From: Alishewanella tabrizica
Lineage (GTDB): Bacteria; Pseudomonadota; Gammaproteobacteria; Enterobacterales; Alteromonadaceae
Assembly: GCF_014652375.1 (NCBI RefSeq)
Contig: NZ_BMYR01000003.1
Coordinates: forward strand, 248,001-312,000
DNA: 64,000 nucleotides
Reading direction: 5' to 3'
Shown here: positions 1 through 9,100 of the stretch, piece by piece
Numbering within the stretch: position 1 is the stretch's first letter
Layout of the letters: the number at the start of each line of letters is the position of its first letter
The notes under the pieces: model-generated
Told to the model about the DNA's origin: nothing
The model's database searches: none
What the model saw: only the letters and a program-made list of their open reading frames with translations
Position numbers and translations under genes: made by a program

Positions 1-129
1 TCAAGAGAACACATTTTTAATGGTGATTGATGTCAAAAGCATAGCAGCAAAACGGCCAACGTCAGCTTGGCTATTCGTAATGGCAAGCCTGTGGCCATCA
101 ACAGTATTTTGCCGCGCAAAGGAGTATGT

Positions 130-1521
130 ATGACACGTAAAAAATCGAAACAAAAAAAAATTTATGTCCTTGATACCAACATTCTGCTGCATGAACCTTT
201 CGCTTTTTTAAATTTTGAAGAACATGATGTCGTGATTCCTATGACGGTGTTGGAAGAGCTCGATCATATAAAAGATCGTCATAAAGATGTCAGTCGAGAT
301 GCACGCGTCGCTATACGTGCGCTCGAGGATGTCTTAAAAGATGCTAGCCCAGAGCAAATGTTACGGGGGGTAGCGCTACCTTCGCAACATGAGGAGCGGC
401 CAGCTGGGCATATTTTTATCGTCAATGATCATCACTTAAAGGATGAGATCCCCGGATTGCCGGGAGGCGAAAATGATCATTTGATCATCAATACCGCGTT
501 GTATTTACAGCGTGAGAAAAGTCCTGTAAAGGTGATCTTAGTCACAAAAGACATCAATATGCGACTCAAAGCTAAAGGTGCAGGCCTTAAGCTAGTTGAA
601 GACTACCGTACCGATCAGCTTATTGATGATGTGCGTTTTTTATACAAAGGCTACTTTACGTTTCCAGGTGAGTTTTGGGGCTCGGTAGGGGAGTGTCGCA
701 GCGTAAATGAAGGACGCGACACAGTGCATTATATCAGCCGAAAAGTATTACCTAATGCCTACATTAATGAATTTTTGGTTGATGAAGCAGAGAGTTTTGC
801 AGGTAAGGTGTTAGCCATAACAGATAACGAATTGAAAATAATAGACTTTGGTTATGAACGCTTAATGCATCGCCGAGCTTGGGGTATCCATCCTAAAAAT
901 ATTTACCAAGCCATGGCGATGCAAGCGCTGTTAGATCCGGAGATGGATCTGGTGATATTAACGGGTCCAGCGGGTTGCGGTAAAACGTTGATTGCCTTGG
1001 CGGCAGCTTTGGAGTTAGTGATTGAAAAGGGTTTATATGACAAAGTAATCGTTACGCGAAATACCCCTGAAATTGCCGAGTCTATTGGGTTTTTGCCGGG
1101 TTCAGAAGAAGAGAAAATGGCACCATGGTTAGCTGCGATTACCGATTCCTTAGAGGTGCTGCATAAAACTGACGAGCATCCTCATGCCAGTGTGAATTAC
1201 ATTATGGAGAAAGCCAATATTCAGTTTAAATCAGTCAATTTTATGCGAGGACGCAGTATTCAAAATGCCATTGTCATTTTAGATGAATGTCAGAATCTGA
1301 GCGCAGCACAACTTAAGACCATTATTACCCGTTGTGGTGAAGGCACCAAGTTAATTTGCTCGGGCAATCTTTCACAAATAGACAGTAATTATCTTACCGC
1401 TGTGACATCAGGGTTAACCTATATAGTAGAGCGTTTTAAAAACTTTGAAGGCAGTACGACGATTAATTTAAATGGTGTCGTACGCAGTCGATTAGCCTCT
1501 TTTGCTGAGGCGAATTTGTAA
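130..1521 (+). CDS. PIN-PhoH family ATPase (PhoH2-type)
   Basis: A 463-residue protein with an N-terminal PIN-type nuclease domain (about residues 11-170; the early YVLDTN motif supplies the first acidic residue, D15) and a C-terminal PhoH ATPase domain. The Walker A motif GPAGCGKT is at about residues 279-286 and the Walker B motif ILDE has D385-E386. PIN-PhoH proteins are RNA-linked nuclease/helicase-like ATPases of the cytoplasm; in other bacteria they have been tied to RNA unwinding and cleavage, but the substrate here cannot be read from sequence. I chose the ATG at 130 because a GGAG motif lies just before it; the same frame is open further upstream to a TTG at 67, which encodes unconserved-looking residues. 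It stands alone, with the next gene 70 bp downstream. Confidence 0.93.
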   Translation: MTRKKSKQKKIYVLDTNILLHEPFAFLNFEEHDVVIPMTVLEELDHIKDRHKDVSRDARVAIRALEDVLKDASPEQMLRGVALPSQHEERPAGHIFIVNDHHLKDEIPGLPGGENDHLIINTALYLQREKSPVKVILVTKDINMRLKAKGAGLKLVEDYRTDQLIDDVRFLYKGYFTFPGEFWGSVGECRSVNEGRDTVHYISRKVLPNAYINEFLVDEAESFAGKVLAITDNELKIIDFGYERLMHRRAWGIHPKNIYQAMAMQALLDPEMDLVILTGPAGCGKTLIALAAALELVIEKGLYDKVIVTRNTPEIAESIGFLPGSEEEKMAPWLAAITDSLEVLHKTDEHPHASVNYIMEKANIQFKSVNFMRGRSIQNAIVILDECQNLSAAQLKTIITRCGEGTKLICSGNLSQIDSNYLTAVTSGLTYIVERFKNFEGSTTINLNGVVRSRLASFAEANL

Positions 1522-1591
1522 CAGGTGATATTGACTATTAATTAAAAGTCGCTACTTTAGCTATATAAAAAATTGCTGCAAAGGACAGGGC

Positions 1592-2626
1592 ATGCAGAAC
1601 CCGGCTATTTTTGAATACCATCGTACCCGTAACCTTGCAGCAATTTTGATTTTACTGTTAAGCGTGAGTGCCGCATTAATACATTTTCTATTGACCATAG
1701 ATAATCGATTGATCGATACCGAACAACGATTACAAGCCAAAGCCCTTCAGCTCGATAATCAGTTGTTACCCCTTGTTAATTTTAACGCTTGGATAACGCA
1801 ATCAGCATCTCTTGGCATCTCGGCTCAAGGTTCTTTATTACCAATGAGATTGTTTAGCCATGCGGGTGATTCATTGGTTTTTGAAGATTGGCAGCAGAAA
1901 TCACCTCAAATACAATTAGAATTAAACTGGTTGCAACACTTAGCGCAGGCCTTCACGACCCTACATATTATTCAGCCAGGCATTGAGCAAGTCATTTATG
2001 TTTCTGAGCAAGACTTTTTGTTCATTAGTCCAAAACCGACTGAAGACTTTGCAATCGCTGAACTGGCGCCTTGGTTTGTAAAACGCAACTTGGCGGATTG
2101 GCAAGATGACCTCTTATTGCAAAGTACACTGCTGTCGCATAACAACGTTGTGTTAAGTCGAAGAATAAAACGAGGTTCTGAGAAAGTAGGGTATATTTTG
2201 TTTGTACTCGATGTGGCTGCTTTGTTGAAGCCCTTACAACAACAATCACCTGAAGCAGATTTTTTATTACTGGATGAGTCTGGACAGCAATTAGGCGGGA
2301 CTGGGCAAGCCGGTGTGATTCCAGATAAGTTATTGCTTCAGGTACAACGTATCGGCCAACACCCTTTTTCGTTGGTGATGTTAGCGCAACGCGAAGGCGT
2401 TTTACAGGCAGGCGGACGTGACTTTTTGACGTATTGGCTGGGTTATTTATCTGTACTCACAGTATTTTTGGTGTTGTGTCTTTATCGACTTAAACAAAAG
2501 ATCGTTGCACCCGTAAAGCGTTTAACGATTCATGTTGAACGCATGCTTCGAGAGCAAGGTGGCGTAAGACATATCCCTAGTGGTTGGGAGGAGATTTTTG
2601 ATAAGATCAGCCGTTTAAAATCCTGA
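1592..2626 (+). CDS. Sensor-like membrane protein lacking an output domain
   Basis: A 344-residue inner-membrane protein. One hydrophobic segment lies at about residues 13-33, then a periplasmic region of roughly 240 residues, then a second membrane segment at about 280-302 and a short cytoplasmic tail of about 40 residues. The tail begins like a HAMP linker (IVAPVKRLTIHVERM) but the frame stops before any histidine kinase, GGDEF, EAL or methyl-accepting domain. This is the topology of a CHASE-type receptor with its output part missing. The downstream gene is a pseudouridine synthase in another family, so no split output partner follows. I do not recognise a family. It could be a true short sensor, a regulator of another receptor, or a decayed gene. 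Confidence 0.7.
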   Translation: MQNPAIFEYHRTRNLAAILILLLSVSAALIHFLLTIDNRLIDTEQRLQAKALQLDNQLLPLVNFNAWITQSASLGISAQGSLLPMRLFSHAGDSLVFEDWQQKSPQIQLELNWLQHLAQAFTTLHIIQPGIEQVIYVSEQDFLFISPKPTEDFAIAELAPWFVKRNLADWQDDLLLQSTLLSHNNVVLSRRIKRGSEKVGYILFVLDVAALLKPLQQQSPEADFLLLDESGQQLGGTGQAGVIPDKLLLQVQRIGQHPFSLVMLAQREGVLQAGGRDFLTYWLGYLSVLTVFLVLCLYRLKQKIVAPVKRLTIHVERMLREQGGVRHIPSGWEEIFDKISRLKS

Positions 2627-2663
2627 CATCTTGGCGTTACGTGCGTCAGTAGAGAGCTTAAAA

Positions 2664-3530
2664 ATGAAGTTTAGTCGACAACTACGCGCCACTGAGTCGC
2701 AATCAGCCATAACCTTATTGGTGAGTTCAGTTCCAGAGCTTAGTAAAGGGCGTCTGAAAGATGCCATGAATAAAGGGGCTGTTCAATTACTAGGTAAACC
2801 GATTAAACGCCTGCGACGTGCTCAGTTTATGTTAAAAGCCGGAGATACGTTGCAGTTGCATTACGATGATGATCTCCTGCAGCGGCAGTGTCCACAGCCA
2901 GAGTGTTTGTTTGATGAAGTCGCCTACAGTATTTGGTTTAAACCTGCAGGTATGCTATCGCAAGGTAATGAATGGGGCGATCATCTCAGTTTACTGCGCC
3001 ATGCCGAACAATATTTTACCCCGCTTCGACAGGTTTTTTTATTGCATCGATTAGATCGGGAAGCTAGCGGTTTAGTCATGCTAGCACACACGAAAAAAGC
3101 GGCCGCAGCATTAAGTCAACTTATCGCGACACAGCAAATAAGTAAGCACTATCAAATCACTGTAAAAGGCCAATTGAATGACACCTTGCTTAAGCAAGGT
3201 GTCATTCAATTACCGCTAGATGGAAAACCGTGTGAAACGCGCTTTACGCTGAGATCATATCAGGCTGAGAAGGCATACAGTGTGCTTGATATTGCGCTAA
3301 TTACTGGGCGTAAGCATCAAATAAGACGACATTTTGCCGCGATTGAACATCCAGTAATAGGTGATCCGCAATATGGTAAAGATAACAAGCATAAAAGCGG
3401 CTTAGCGCTACAAGCCGTACGTTTGCATTTTAACTGCCCCTTGCGTCGCAAACAGCAGTCATTTGAATTACCCGAGCGATTACGCTTCACGCTGAATGAA
3501 GGATATTCAATGGCTGAACGTTTAACGTAA
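2664..3530 (+). CDS. RluA-family RNA pseudouridine synthase
   Basis: A 288-residue pseudouridine synthase. Residues about 15-70 resemble an S4 RNA-binding domain, and the catalytic motif HRLDREASG is at residues 128-136, with D131 the expected nucleophilic aspartate. The late motif TGRKHQIRRHFA is typical of the RluA family. Which rRNA or tRNA uridine it modifies cannot be told from sequence. The frame opens at a TTG at 2631, but the ATG at 2664 follows an AGAGAG stretch and begins a normal family N-terminus, so I chose it. Two DNA oddities sit in this gene: a perfect 40-bp palindrome at 3172-3211 and an 82-bp tandem duplication that starts at 3449 and runs past the stop codon. Confidence 0.9.
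   Translation: MKFSRQLRATESQSAITLLVSSVPELSKGRLKDAMNKGAVQLLGKPIKRLRRAQFMLKAGDTLQLHYDDDLLQRQCPQPECLFDEVAYSIWFKPAGMLSQGNEWGDHLSLLRHAEQYFTPLRQVFLLHRLDREASGLVMLAHTKKAAAALSQLIATQQISKHYQITVKGQLNDTLLKQGVIQLPLDGKPCETRFTLRSYQAEKAYSVLDIALITGRKHQIRRHFAAIEHPVIGDPQYGKDNKHKSGLALQAVRLHFNCPLRRKQQSFELPERLRFTLNEGYSMAERLT
3172..3211. repeat. Perfect 40-bp palindrome inside a coding sequence
   Basis: The left arm 3172-3191 begins AATTGAATGA and ends CCTTGCTT; the right arm 3192-3211 is its exact reverse complement with no spacer. It lies inside the pseudouridine synthase frame and encodes a stretch ending in GVIQLP. It could extrude as a cruciform or fold as a 20-bp hairpin in the mRNA. Confidence 0.95.
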
Positions 3531-3612
3531 CAAACGACAGCCATAAAAATGTCTAATGCGGGTAAGCTTTAAGCTTAATGAGGTATCTTCAATGGCTGAT
3601 GATTTAACGTAA
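3449..3612. repeat. Diverged 82-bp tandem duplication
   Basis: Unit 1 (3449-3530) is the 3' end of the pseudouridine synthase gene, including its stop codon. Unit 2 (3531-3612) follows directly. By hand alignment without gaps about 58 of 82 positions match, and the last 40 positions match at about 33; both units contain TTCAATGGCTGA and end TTTAACGTAA. Unit 2 no longer codes on the plus strand, but 3575-3612 encodes the last residues and stop of the convergent TPR gene on the minus strand. Confidence 0.75.
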
Positions 3613-5623
3613 GGGTTAACTCACCCAATCGACACGCATTTAGCATGTCTGCGCGAACATCTTCTACCTGCCACTCGCAGGGACGAGGGTGTTCTGCGAT
3701 AAAGCGGAGTTGCCAAGCCTGCTCATGGCTAGGCTGACGCTCGGCTAATGACCAGCCAAACCATACGGCTTCTGTTATGGCGTTCAGATCATCTTTATGC
3801 CAATGTTTGCCTAACATATCCTCTAACGTAAAATGCGCAGCGAGTACGGCAGCCTCAGCCCCCAAAGCGGTTAATTTTTGTTGTAACAGTAACGTTGCCT
3901 GTTCAATCAATTGCTGTTCTGAATTGGCGTCATCACAGCCGATAGCAAGCCAGAGCATTTCAGTGTTACTAAAACTTGCTTTAATCTCAGAGGTGCGAAG
4001 TTCTTGCTCGATTTGCGAAAACAATACAGTAACAATCTGGTGACCATATTGCCGTTGAAGTGACGCGCGGTCGCGAGGTAGTAACACTAACAGTGTTATA
4101 GGTTGCTGCTGTGAGGCGGCTTTAAGCTTATCTCTGAATTGTATCCATTGTTTTGGGGTGACATCGGGCGCCGATAATACGGTTGTGGGTATATGTTGGC
4201 GTCGATAGAGTTGCCAAACAAAAAATGCGACAAAGATCATCAACACGAGTAATACCTGCAACAGTAATTGTCTAGACTGTGCTGTCGCTAATTGCTGTTT
4301 CAATTGGGTGGTTACTTGATTTTGTTGCTCAACATCACTTACTTGATTTAAGCCGTCTTTGAGCTCCGTGAGTTGATATTGCATCTGTGTTTTAAGCTCT
4401 AATTGATGCAATTCTGTGATTTTCTGCTGAATTTTAAAGGCGTCTTGCCACTTGTTATCGGCCACGGCTAATGCTGCAGCGCTGGTATTAAAGCGTAACT
4501 GTAAAAATGTTGCAGCTTCAACAATGTCAGTTGCGATCCCATCTAACAACGCTTGGGCGTCGTTGTAACGTTGTTGCTCAATTAACAGTTGTACCAACGC
4601 CAGCGTGGTTTCTAGTATTAACCCACGAGAATTAAGCTGTCTAAAGTGTTGTAGTGCTTGATGATAGTAAGCTTCTGACTCTGCATAGCGCTTGCGTAAT
4701 AAAGCTGCTCTGCCAAGACTGTAATAAACGGTTGCGGCGCGTGAGGTGTTTTGATGTTGTTCCGCGATGGCTAAGGCTTCTTTTAAAAGTGTTTCAGCGT
4801 GATCAATTTTATCAGGATTTTCTAAATAGCTTTCTGCTAGGTACACTAAAACATAACTATAATTATGCGTTTTGTTTAACTGTAAATAGCGATCAGCGGC
4901 CTGATTGAAATGCTCAAGCGCGTCTGTATGTTGATCTAATTTACGATGTGCCATGCCAAGTCTAAAGTGAATTGACGCGATTTGTTCTTCATCTTTTAAT
5001 TGAGTAGCAAGAGTAAGTCCCTGTTGCAAATGTGTGAAAGCATATTGATATTGATTATTTTGTAGGGCTATACGGCTGCTTAAAATTAAGGCATTCAGTT
5101 CACGTGGCGCGTTTTCTAATTCTCGTGCTAAAAGTAAACTGCGTTCGGCGTATTGAAAGGCGGTCTTTATATTACCTTGTAAATTGTAAGCCGAGGCGAA
5201 GTTAGTCAACACGTCGTTGAAAAGTAAGCGTGAGGGCGCATCGGTAAGCGAAAGTAAAATGTGTTCTGCCTGAATAAGCTGCTGCAGCGCCATTTCAGAA
5301 TCTTGGTAATAAATACCGTAAACTTGGGCTTTGTGAAAAAGGCTTAATGCGCGAAGATAAGGTGTTTTGGCAAGAAGTTCTGCTTTACTAACGGCATCTA
5401 ACGCGGCTTCACGATTATTAAGAGTTTGATACCCCTCAGATATAACTAAATAATCTTCCGTTGTCAGGCTTTCAATGGCCTGCTCTTGAAGGAGATTAAT
5501 AATTTTCTCTGCATTTTCTGGGCTGCTGCTAACGTACTTTAGACGTTCTGTTAGGGGGTCTGCTAAAACTATCGTGCTAACAAAAAACAGTAAAGCAGTC
5601 ATTATCATAAAAAAAAGACGCAT
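3575..5623 (-). CDS. TPR protein with membrane segment and decayed GGDEF-like tail
   Basis: A 682-residue protein. Residues 1-21 form a signal peptide ending VLA before DPLTERL. Residues about 40-400 are repeated helical pairs of tetratricopeptide type (for example the stretch ALEHFNQAADRYLQL). A single membrane segment sits at about 451-473, so the TPR part faces the periplasm. The cytoplasmic tail, about 490-610, has the pattern of a diguanylate cyclase domain (a central RQYGH, then a weak match to the active-site region) but lacks a GGDEF motif, so catalysis is not expected. This layout recalls periplasmic-TPR/GGDEF sensors. The last dozen residues are encoded antisense to a duplicated copy of the neighbouring gene's 3' end. 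Confidence 0.8.
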   Translation of the reverse strand: MRLFFMIMTALLFFVSTIVLADPLTERLKYVSSSPENAEKIINLLQEQAIESLTTEDYLVISEGYQTLNNREAALDAVSKAELLAKTPYLRALSLFHKAQVYGIYYQDSEMALQQLIQAEHILLSLTDAPSRLLFNDVLTNFASAYNLQGNIKTAFQYAERSLLLARELENAPRELNALILSSRIALQNNQYQYAFTHLQQGLTLATQLKDEEQIASIHFRLGMAHRKLDQHTDALEHFNQAADRYLQLNKTHNYSYVLVYLAESYLENPDKIDHAETLLKEALAIAEQHQNTSRAATVYYSLGRAALLRKRYAESEAYYHQALQHFRQLNSRGLILETTLALVQLLIEQQRYNDAQALLDGIATDIVEAATFLQLRFNTSAAALAVADNKWQDAFKIQQKITELHQLELKTQMQYQLTELKDGLNQVSDVEQQNQVTTQLKQQLATAQSRQLLLQVLLVLMIFVAFFVWQLYRRQHIPTTVLSAPDVTPKQWIQFRDKLKAASQQQPITLLVLLPRDRASLQRQYGHQIVTVLFSQIEQELRTSEIKASFSNTEMLWLAIGCDDANSEQQLIEQATLLLQQKLTALGAEAAVLAAHFTLEDMLGKHWHKDDLNAITEAVWFGWSLAERQPSHEQAWQLRFIAEHPRPCEWQVEDVRADMLNACRLGELTLTLNHQPLKIPH

Positions 5624-5685
5624 AGTGTCGTGTGCTCTTATTAATATATCGCGTGGTATTTTCCCAATGGCAACAACAAGGCAGT

Positions 5686-6633
5686 TCAGTTATCCGTTCT
5701 GTCTGCAATAAAATTGTGAATGTTTACAGCGATTTTGTGCACCATTCTTTTTCTTGCCTCTTGACTAGCCCAGCCAGTATGAGGCGTTATCAGTAAGTTT
5801 GGATGCTTACTGTTTAGCAAAATATCGTTTGCTGGCGGCGGTTCCTGAGCCAATACATCCAGGCCTGCAGCACGCACCTGGCCACTGTGTAGTGCTGTGA
5901 TCAAGGCGTTAGGCTCAATCAAGGCGCCGCGCGCTGTGTTAATGATAATTGCCCCAGGTTTCAACCAACTCATGCGCTCGGCATCCAACAAGTGAAACGT
6001 GTTAGTGGTTAAAGGACAGTGTAACGAGACCACATCGGCTTGTGCTAATGCTGTTCGAAATAGCACTCTGCCTGTTCTTGCATGCGCCGCGTCTGGCCGC
6101 TCCGAAATAATTACGTTCATGCCAAAAGCGTTGGCTAACGCAGCTGTTTTTTGACCAAGTGCACCATATCCAATGATAACCAGCGTTTTACCTGCCAGCT
6201 CCATAATTGGGTAATCAAGCAAACAGAAATTTTTACTTTTTGACCATACGCCCGTCTGCACCGCTTGATGATACTGAATCAGTTGGTTTGTGAGTGCCAG
6301 CAATAAAGCAAAAACCTGTTGCGGTACCGCAGTTTCGGCATAATTTTGCACATTTTTTACCACTATTCCAGCGTTGTTTGCGGCAACGATATCAACATTA
6401 TCGGTACCGGTTGCCGTGACCATAATGGCTTTTAAGCGTGGCAGTTGTTGCAGCGAAGCCGCATCGAGCACACATTTATTTATAATAGCGATGTCAGCGT
6501 GTTGTAAGCGCGGCACAATATCTGCTGCATCAGTGTAATCGTGCAAAGTTAAGTGACAATCGGGTTGTTGTAATTGTGTAATATCCGCATCGCCTAAAGT
6601 GGCCGCGTCTAAAAATACAAGTTGGAATGGCAT
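5686..6633 (-). CDS. D-2-hydroxyacid dehydrogenase (glycerate dehydrogenase-like)
   Basis: A 315-residue NAD(P)-dependent dehydrogenase of the D-isomer family. It has the dinucleotide-binding motif GYGALGQKTA in the middle of the chain, the NTARGALIE segment with the substrate-binding arginine, and the TPHTGWAS segment with the catalytic histidine. Overall it resembles HprA, which reduces hydroxypyruvate to glycerate, but substrate choice in this family is hard to predict. The frame can be extended to a GTG at 6657; I prefer the ATG at 6633 because the protein then begins at the first conserved strand (MPFQLVFLD). No ribosome site is strong at either start. Confidence 0.87.
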   Translation of the reverse strand: MPFQLVFLDAATLGDADITQLQQPDCHLTLHDYTDAADIVPRLQHADIAIINKCVLDAASLQQLPRLKAIMVTATGTDNVDIVAANNAGIVVKNVQNYAETAVPQQVFALLLALTNQLIQYHQAVQTGVWSKSKNFCLLDYPIMELAGKTLVIIGYGALGQKTAALANAFGMNVIISERPDAAHARTGRVLFRTALAQADVVSLHCPLTTNTFHLLDAERMSWLKPGAIIINTARGALIEPNALITALHSGQVRAAGLDVLAQEPPPANDILLNSKHPNLLITPHTGWASQEARKRMVHKIAVNIHNFIADRTDN

Positions 6634-6837
6634 AAATAATAACCCGCGTTTTACCACGTTAATTGCAATAAAAATTAATTAGCTACTTTTATCACAGCTT
6701 TAGCTTAAATGCAGCTGGTAAACTGCTGCTTCTGGGCTTTATCGCATCAAATAGATTGTTACAACGTTAAAATTTGGTGATGTTTCTTGTTGCGTTAATG
6801 AATGTTACTCTACGGTAAAATGATGAGAGAGCCTTTT

Positions 6838-7767
6838 ATGCACATTACAGTCACAGAGATTGAAAAGTCTTATGCTACGGTTAGCGCGGTTTGCGGAGTG
6901 AGTTTTACCATCAATACCGGCGAGATATTTGCGTTACTTGGCCCGAATGGCGCTGGGAAGTCTTCGATTATTCGTATGTTAGTAGGAATGACGCGCCCAG
7001 ACCGAGGTACTATAGTCGTGACGCACCAGCAGGCGCATTATGATCACGTGCCAAGACGTTATTTAGGCTATTTACCTGAAGATCGCGGTTTATACCCTGA
7101 TAAAAGCGTAGAAAAAAATCTGCTGTATTTGGCGCAGTTGCATGGGCTATCGAAGGCGCAAGCGCAACAGGAAATGGATCATTGGTTAGCAATTTTTGAG
7201 CTAACTGAACGACGCAAAGAAGATTTGAAACAACTGTCAAAAGGGAATCAACAAAAAGTACAGCTTATTGCTGCGGTTATTCATAAACCGGCTTTAGTGA
7301 TATTGGATGAACCCTTTTCAGGTTTAGATCCGATTAATCAGGAAAAAGTCGTTGAGTTTCTAAAAACCTTACGCGCAAAAGGTATGACCGTGATTTTGAG
7401 TGCGCACCAAATGGCCATGGTAGAAAAACTAGCCGATCGCATGTTATTGATGGCGAAAGGTCAAGTGGTTTTAGCCGGTACGTTAATGGATATCAAGCAA
7501 CAGGCACAGCCTAAACCTGTAGTTGTGATTGAAACACAGCAAGCTATAACTGCGGTGCAGCTCGCAACATTGTTGCCTGATTACACTGTGTCATTGCAGT
7601 CAGAGCACCGATTTAGCGTGGCGTTACCTACAACGGCAATGCTATCAACCTGTTTGCAAACCCTGCTAAATGAATTCACGGTGCAAAGCGTGTCTATGCA
7701 AAATCCCGATCTGCATCAATTATATTTAACCGCCATGTCTGCGCATCAGCAAGAGGAAATAGCATGA
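6838..7767 (+). CDS. ABC transporter ATP-binding protein, NatA-like
   Basis: A 309-residue ABC ATPase. Walker A (GPNGAGKS) is at residues 35-42, the signature is LSKGNQQK, and Walker B is LVILDEPFSGLD. The C-terminal extension of about 90 residues is typical of the NatA/YhaQ-type exporters. It pairs with the permease that follows: the stop and the next ATG overlap by four bases (ATGA). The start at 6838 has GAGAG upstream; the frame is open to earlier ATGs at 6802 and 6820 that encode unconserved residues. Family members export sodium ions or peptides; the substrate is not known here. Confidence 0.9.
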   Translation: MHITVTEIEKSYATVSAVCGVSFTINTGEIFALLGPNGAGKSSIIRMLVGMTRPDRGTIVVTHQQAHYDHVPRRYLGYLPEDRGLYPDKSVEKNLLYLAQLHGLSKAQAQQEMDHWLAIFELTERRKEDLKQLSKGNQQKVQLIAAVIHKPALVILDEPFSGLDPINQEKVVEFLKTLRAKGMTVILSAHQMAMVEKLADRMLLMAKGQVVLAGTLMDIKQQAQPKPVVVIETQQAITAVQLATLLPDYTVSLQSEHRFSVALPTTAMLSTCLQTLLNEFTVQSVSMQNPDLHQLYLTAMSAHQQEEIA

Positions 7768-8945
7768 TTTCTCGGCAAAGCTTAATCGTCGCTAAATGGG
7801 AGTTTTTACGTTTTTTTAAGTGGAAACAGCAATTAATTTCCTATGTCATTATGCTCGGTATTATGGGCGCCATTTTTACTTGGCAATACCTAGTGGATGA
7901 AAGTCGGGATGAGTATCGTATTGCGGTACCTGCGCATTTCACCATAGAAAATACTGCACAATTTCAATTTCAACGACCCTCCGTATCGATTGACGAGCAG
8001 TTAAATCAATTGATGAGCAGTGAAACGTGGCATGCCGTTGTCACGGAAGAAGACGCGAGTATTGTGGTGCACACTGCCGCTGGAAAAAAGTGGCAGCAAT
8101 TATTAGAGCAAGTATTAGAGCAGTATTTTCGGCAGCAATATGGCTTGGCACAAGGATTAACGCCAGAGCAACTTTTACGCTTATCAGAGCCCGTATCGCT
8201 AGAAATGCGTTTCTTAGATGAAGATTATAAAGGTGATGATCGGCCTGAAAAAGGGATTGCGCTGGCGGTGTTATTTATGCTGCTGATTGGTCTTACTACG
8301 GCTTTTGGTCAGTTACTAATGAGCATTACGGGTGAAAAGCAACAACGTGTTACCGAACAATTGTATGCCATTGTAACACCGCAACAATGGATTGACGGCA
8401 AAGTATTAGGGCATAGTTTAAGCGCAATGAAAGCAATGTTTACCACCAGTTTAGTGATGTTTGTGGGGATTCTGATAGCCGTCTTATTTTTATCAGATAA
8501 ACCGCTACCATGGCATTTAATTAATTGGGGCGTAATTGCTTGGCTAGTCCCTTTTGCTTTATTAGGTATTTTGTTGTGTGCGTGTTTTATGGCGGCAATA
8601 GCGGCGTCCATCGATGATCCTAATACTAGTGGCAAAGGCGCGGTCATGATGATTACCTGGTTGCCTTTGCTCTTTACATACTTGGTTATAGACAGCCCTA
8701 CGGGCTGGGGAATGACAGTGCTAAGTTGGTTACCAATAACGTCATTTGCGGCCATGCCGGTGAGGTTAGCAATGGTGGAGTTAGCGTGGTGGCAACCCTT
8801 GTTATCGTTGTTATTATTGGTGGCCATGTTGTATTGGATGCGTCGTGTTGCGGGACGGATTTTTTTACGCGGTATGCAAATGTACGGGAAAGAACCCAGT
8901 TGGGCTGATATTATGCGCTGGGCAATGAGTAGAAAAACCGAGTAA
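7764..8945 (+). CDS. ABC-2 type permease, NatB-like
   Basis: A 393-residue inner-membrane protein. An N-terminal membrane segment (about residues 23-42) is followed by a periplasmic domain of about 130 residues, then five or six membrane segments from residue 170 onward, the order seen in NatB and other ABC-2 permeases. It begins inside the stop codon of the ATPase gene, so translation is likely coupled and the two form one exporter. The central motif SITGEKQQRVTEQL is typical of this permease group. No other exporter component lies near. Confidence 0.87.
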   Translation: MISRQSLIVAKWEFLRFFKWKQQLISYVIMLGIMGAIFTWQYLVDESRDEYRIAVPAHFTIENTAQFQFQRPSVSIDEQLNQLMSSETWHAVVTEEDASIVVHTAAGKKWQQLLEQVLEQYFRQQYGLAQGLTPEQLLRLSEPVSLEMRFLDEDYKGDDRPEKGIALAVLFMLLIGLTTAFGQLLMSITGEKQQRVTEQLYAIVTPQQWIDGKVLGHSLSAMKAMFTTSLVMFVGILIAVLFLSDKPLPWHLINWGVIAWLVPFALLGILLCACFMAAIAASIDDPNTSGKGAVMMITWLPLLFTYLVIDSPTGWGMTVLSWLPITSFAAMPVRLAMVELAWWQPLLSLLLLVAMLYWMRRVAGRIFLRGMQMYGKEPSWADIMRWAMSRKTE

Positions 8946-9100
8946 CGCGTCTTATTGCGCGACGCTAGATTGAACTATTCAGGTTAACGTCAGCCTGACG
9001 TGTCATAATTATGTTGGGTATGTTTTTTAGCGTCGCGCGTTTAGCCCGCGTATCATGCAGTAATAGCGCTGTATGTTGCCGCATCTTTTATGAGGTTGTT

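Noticed and set aside
2-133. Open frame at the left edge that ends just inside the PhoH start
   Set aside because: It could be the end of an upstream gene, but the 43 residues show no family pattern and the edge cuts it off.
1-192. Minus-strand frame of 63 residues at the left edge
   Set aside because: Overlaps the PhoH start region and shows no recognisable motif or ribosome site.
8309-8827. A 172-residue minus-strand frame
   Set aside because: It lies fully within the ABC permease gene, has asparagine-rich low-quality sequence and no ribosome site.
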